Source: Verrucomicrobiota bacterium (lineage in GTDB: Bacteria > Verrucomicrobiota > Verrucomicrobiia > Chthoniobacterales > SZAS-18). Taken from it: a DNA stretch of 64,000 nucleotides. The translations under genes were made by a program, and so were the position numbers. Below are positions 62,670 through 64,000 of this stretch, one piece after another. The first letter of the stretch is position 1. Each line of letters begins with the position of its first letter. Below the pieces are notes generated by a model. That model ran no database searches, was not told where the DNA came from, and saw only the letters and a program-made list of their open reading frames with translations. The stretch covers positions 16,876-80,875 of the forward strand of contig JAFEGM010000016.1 of the NCBI GenBank assembly GCA_018240025.1. Direction: 5' to 3'.

Positions 62670-63566
62670 ATGGAGACCTTTGTCTGGCGCAAGCTGGCCT
62701 CGGCCAAGTGGGCCGATGCCTGGGAGGAGCGGCTGCGTTCGCTGGATCCGGCGCGGCTGGCGACAGTGCAGCGCGTTGGTAGCACGGGCCTGCGTTTCGA
62801 GTACTACTGTCGCGACGAGACCGAGGCGCGCACGCTCGTGGCGCACTTCGGCGGAGAGGTGAAGAAGTTGTCGCAGGCGCGCTGGCAGAGTGGGGGAGTT
62901 ACGGTCCCCTCGAAGCCCTTGGTCTTCGGACGCCGACTGCTCCTGACCGGCCACGAGACCGAACTGGCGACGCTTCGTGCCGCCCATCCCCAGCGGCGTG
63001 TGCTTTGCATTCCGGCCGCGCTGGCTTTCGGGTCGGGCGAGCATTCCACCACCGCCATGTGCCTGCGGCTGGTCGGCGAGATCGCTCGTCGCCGGCAGGG
63101 CGAGTCATGGGAAATGCTCGATCTCGGCACCGGCAGCGGGGTGCTCGCGCTCGCGGCCCGGCTTTTGGGCGCGGCCCGCGCGACGGGGACCGACTACGAT
63201 CCGCCCTGTGTGCGAACCGCACGGGAGAATGCCCGCCTGAACGGTCTCGACCGCGTGGGCTTCCGGGTCGAGGACGTGCAGCGTTGGGAGCCCGAGCGGA
63301 CCTGGGAAGTGGTCGCGGCCAATCTGTTCTCCAATCTGCTGGTGACCCAGCTCCCGAAGATCGCTCGCGCGGTGGTACCTGACGGCGACGTCATCCTTTC
63401 CGGGCTGCTCGAAACTCAGTTGGCGGAGGTTCTGCAGGCCGCGCGCCGGGCCGGACTGCGCGAGGAAGGCGTGCGTCGCCGAGGGCACTGGCGGGCGCTT
63501 TGGCTGCGGCCGGCGGGTCGACGCCGTGGCATCCGACCCCGCTCCGGCGCACCGCCTGCGACATAA
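62670..63566 (+). CDS. prmA: Ribosomal protein L11 methyltransferase-like protein
   Basis: A 298-residue PrmA-family methyltransferase. The block ALAFGSGEHSTTAMCLRL is diagnostic, and motif I is LDLGTGSGVLALAARLLGAA. The catalytic-loop region reads VVAANLFSNLLV, matching the family NILA/NIL pattern in outline. The N-terminus is rich in charged residues and shorter than E. coli PrmA's. The Arg/Pro-rich tail (residues 280-298) is probably unstructured. It begins five bases after ligA. Confidence 0.82.
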   Translation: METFVWRKLASAKWADAWEERLRSLDPARLATVQRVGSTGLRFEYYCRDETEARTLVAHFGGEVKKLSQARWQSGGVTVPSKPLVFGRRLLLTGHETELATLRAAHPQRRVLCIPAALAFGSGEHSTTAMCLRLVGEIARRRQGESWEMLDLGTGSGVLALAARLLGAARATGTDYDPPCVRTARENARLNGLDRVGFRVEDVQRWEPERTWEVVAANLFSNLLVTQLPKIARAVVPDGDVILSGLLETQLAEVLQAARRAGLREEGVRRRGHWRALWLRPAGRRRGIRPRSGAPPAT

Positions 63567-63620
63567 GGGTTGCGCCGGTGGCGAAACGCTTCACACTCCG
63601 CGCTCCCATAATCTGCACGC

Positions 63621-64000
63621 ATGTCCCGTTCCTACATTTTTTCTTCCGAGTCCGTTGGCGAAGGTCACCCCGACAAAGTTTGCGATACCATCTCGGATGC
63701 GGTCCTCGATGCGTGCCTGAAGCAGGACAAATACAGCCGGGTGGCGTGCGAGACCTACGCCAAGTCGAACATCGTAGTGGTCGGCGGTGAGATCACCACC
63801 AACGCCTGGCTCGACATCACCAAGATCGCGCGGGAGGCCATCCGTGAGATTGGCTATGTGCATGACGACGACGTCTTCCATGCCGACAAAGTGTTTGTGA
63901 TGAACATCATCACGGCTCAGTCCCCCGATATCGCGCAGGGCGTGGACGCCCGTCGGGTCAAGGGCAAAAAGACCGCCGAACAGGGCGCGGGCGACCAGGG
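63621..64000 (+). CDS. metK: S-adenosylmethionine synthetase (3' truncated by window edge)
   Basis: First 126 residues of MetK, which makes SAM from methionine and ATP. The N-terminal [24 protein letters not shown] (ATP and metal site) and [20 protein letters not shown] are canonical, and the stretch [10 protein letters not shown] marks the next domain. The 54-base gap after prmA shows no SAM riboswitch fold I can recognise. SAM supply links it to prmA and to the methyltransferases at 36-37 and 43 kb. Confidence 0.95.
   Translation, partial: MSRSYIFSSESVGEGHPDKVCDTISDAVLDACLKQDKYSRVACETYAKSNIVVVGGEITTNAWLDITKIAREAIREIGYVHDDDVFHADKVFVMNIITAQSPDIAQGVDARRVKGKKTAEQGAGDQ

Noticed and set aside
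63567..63620. SAM riboswitch upstream of metK
   Set aside because: The gap is only 54 bases and shows no conserved SAM-binding core or terminator pair that I could identify.

Overview
The window is GC-rich, gene-dense chromosomal DNA that most resembles the Verrucomicrobiota, probably an Opitutaceae-like lineage (inference). Pointers are a delta-60 repeat protein with the paired C-terminal domain common in that group, a kdsB-pyrG pair as in the related Chlamydiae, a variant type II secretion operon, an EF-P without a modifiable tip lysine, few Shine-Dalgarno sequences and many GTG starts. No prophage, insertion sequence, CRISPR array or rRNA was seen. One tRNA gene (Asn) is present.

Layout. 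1-3.1 kb: an arsenic-type cluster with a SigZ-type sigma factor (cut by the window edge), an ArsN2-type acetyltransferase, arsenate reductase ArsC divergent from an aquaglyceroporin, and a VOC protein. 3.2-7.5 kb: a secreted triple-LCCL protein, a secreted protein with a long Gln/Ala/Glu repeat tail, a heptose-phosphate adenylyltransferase and a DUF4870-like membrane protein. 7.6-11.8 kb: the secretin GspD overlapping a PfkB-type kinase, and a secreted protein with a paralogue at 21 kb. 11.9-16 kb: efp, then prs, kdsB and pyrG on the minus strand (PRPP, CTP and CMP-Kdo supply). 16-19 kb: a class D beta-lactamase and the delta-60 repeat protein. 19-26 kb: a LytTR regulator and LytS-type kinase, and a tightly overlapping operon gspH-I-J-K-L-M ending in the second paralogue. 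26-31.7 kb: a ClpX-like unfoldase, glutaminase, M48 protease and a coiled-coil membrane protein. 31.9-35.9 kb: an enoyl-CoA hydratase overlapping a one-polypeptide E1alpha-E1beta-E2 2-oxoacid dehydrogenase. 35.9-38.8 kb: two methyltransferases and an SCP2-R2lox fusion. 38.9-44 kb: TPR protein, ftsA, recQ, CAP-domain protein and ubiE. 44.3-46.7 kb: exbB-exbD-exbD-tonB. 47-50 kb: small envelope genes, superoxide dismutase, a second TonB-C-like protein and a PP2C phosphatase interrupted by an in-frame TGA. 50-54 kb: tRNA-Asn, a YCII protein, a three-receiver/HPt protein and a short ALDH-like protein. 54-64 kb: dapA, HU, a glycine-zipper lipoprotein, an amidohydrolase, cystathionine beta-synthase, pabA/trpG, ligA, prmA and the start of metK.

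The most unusual items are the E1alpha-E1beta-E2 tri-fusion without an E3-binding domain, the SCP2-R2lox fusion paired with a methyltransferase, the ClpX-like protein with a duplicated C-terminal domain and no zinc finger, the PP2C with an internal TGA, the two GspC-like paralogues flanking secretion genes, and two promoter regions each carrying direct repeats exactly 21 bp apart.
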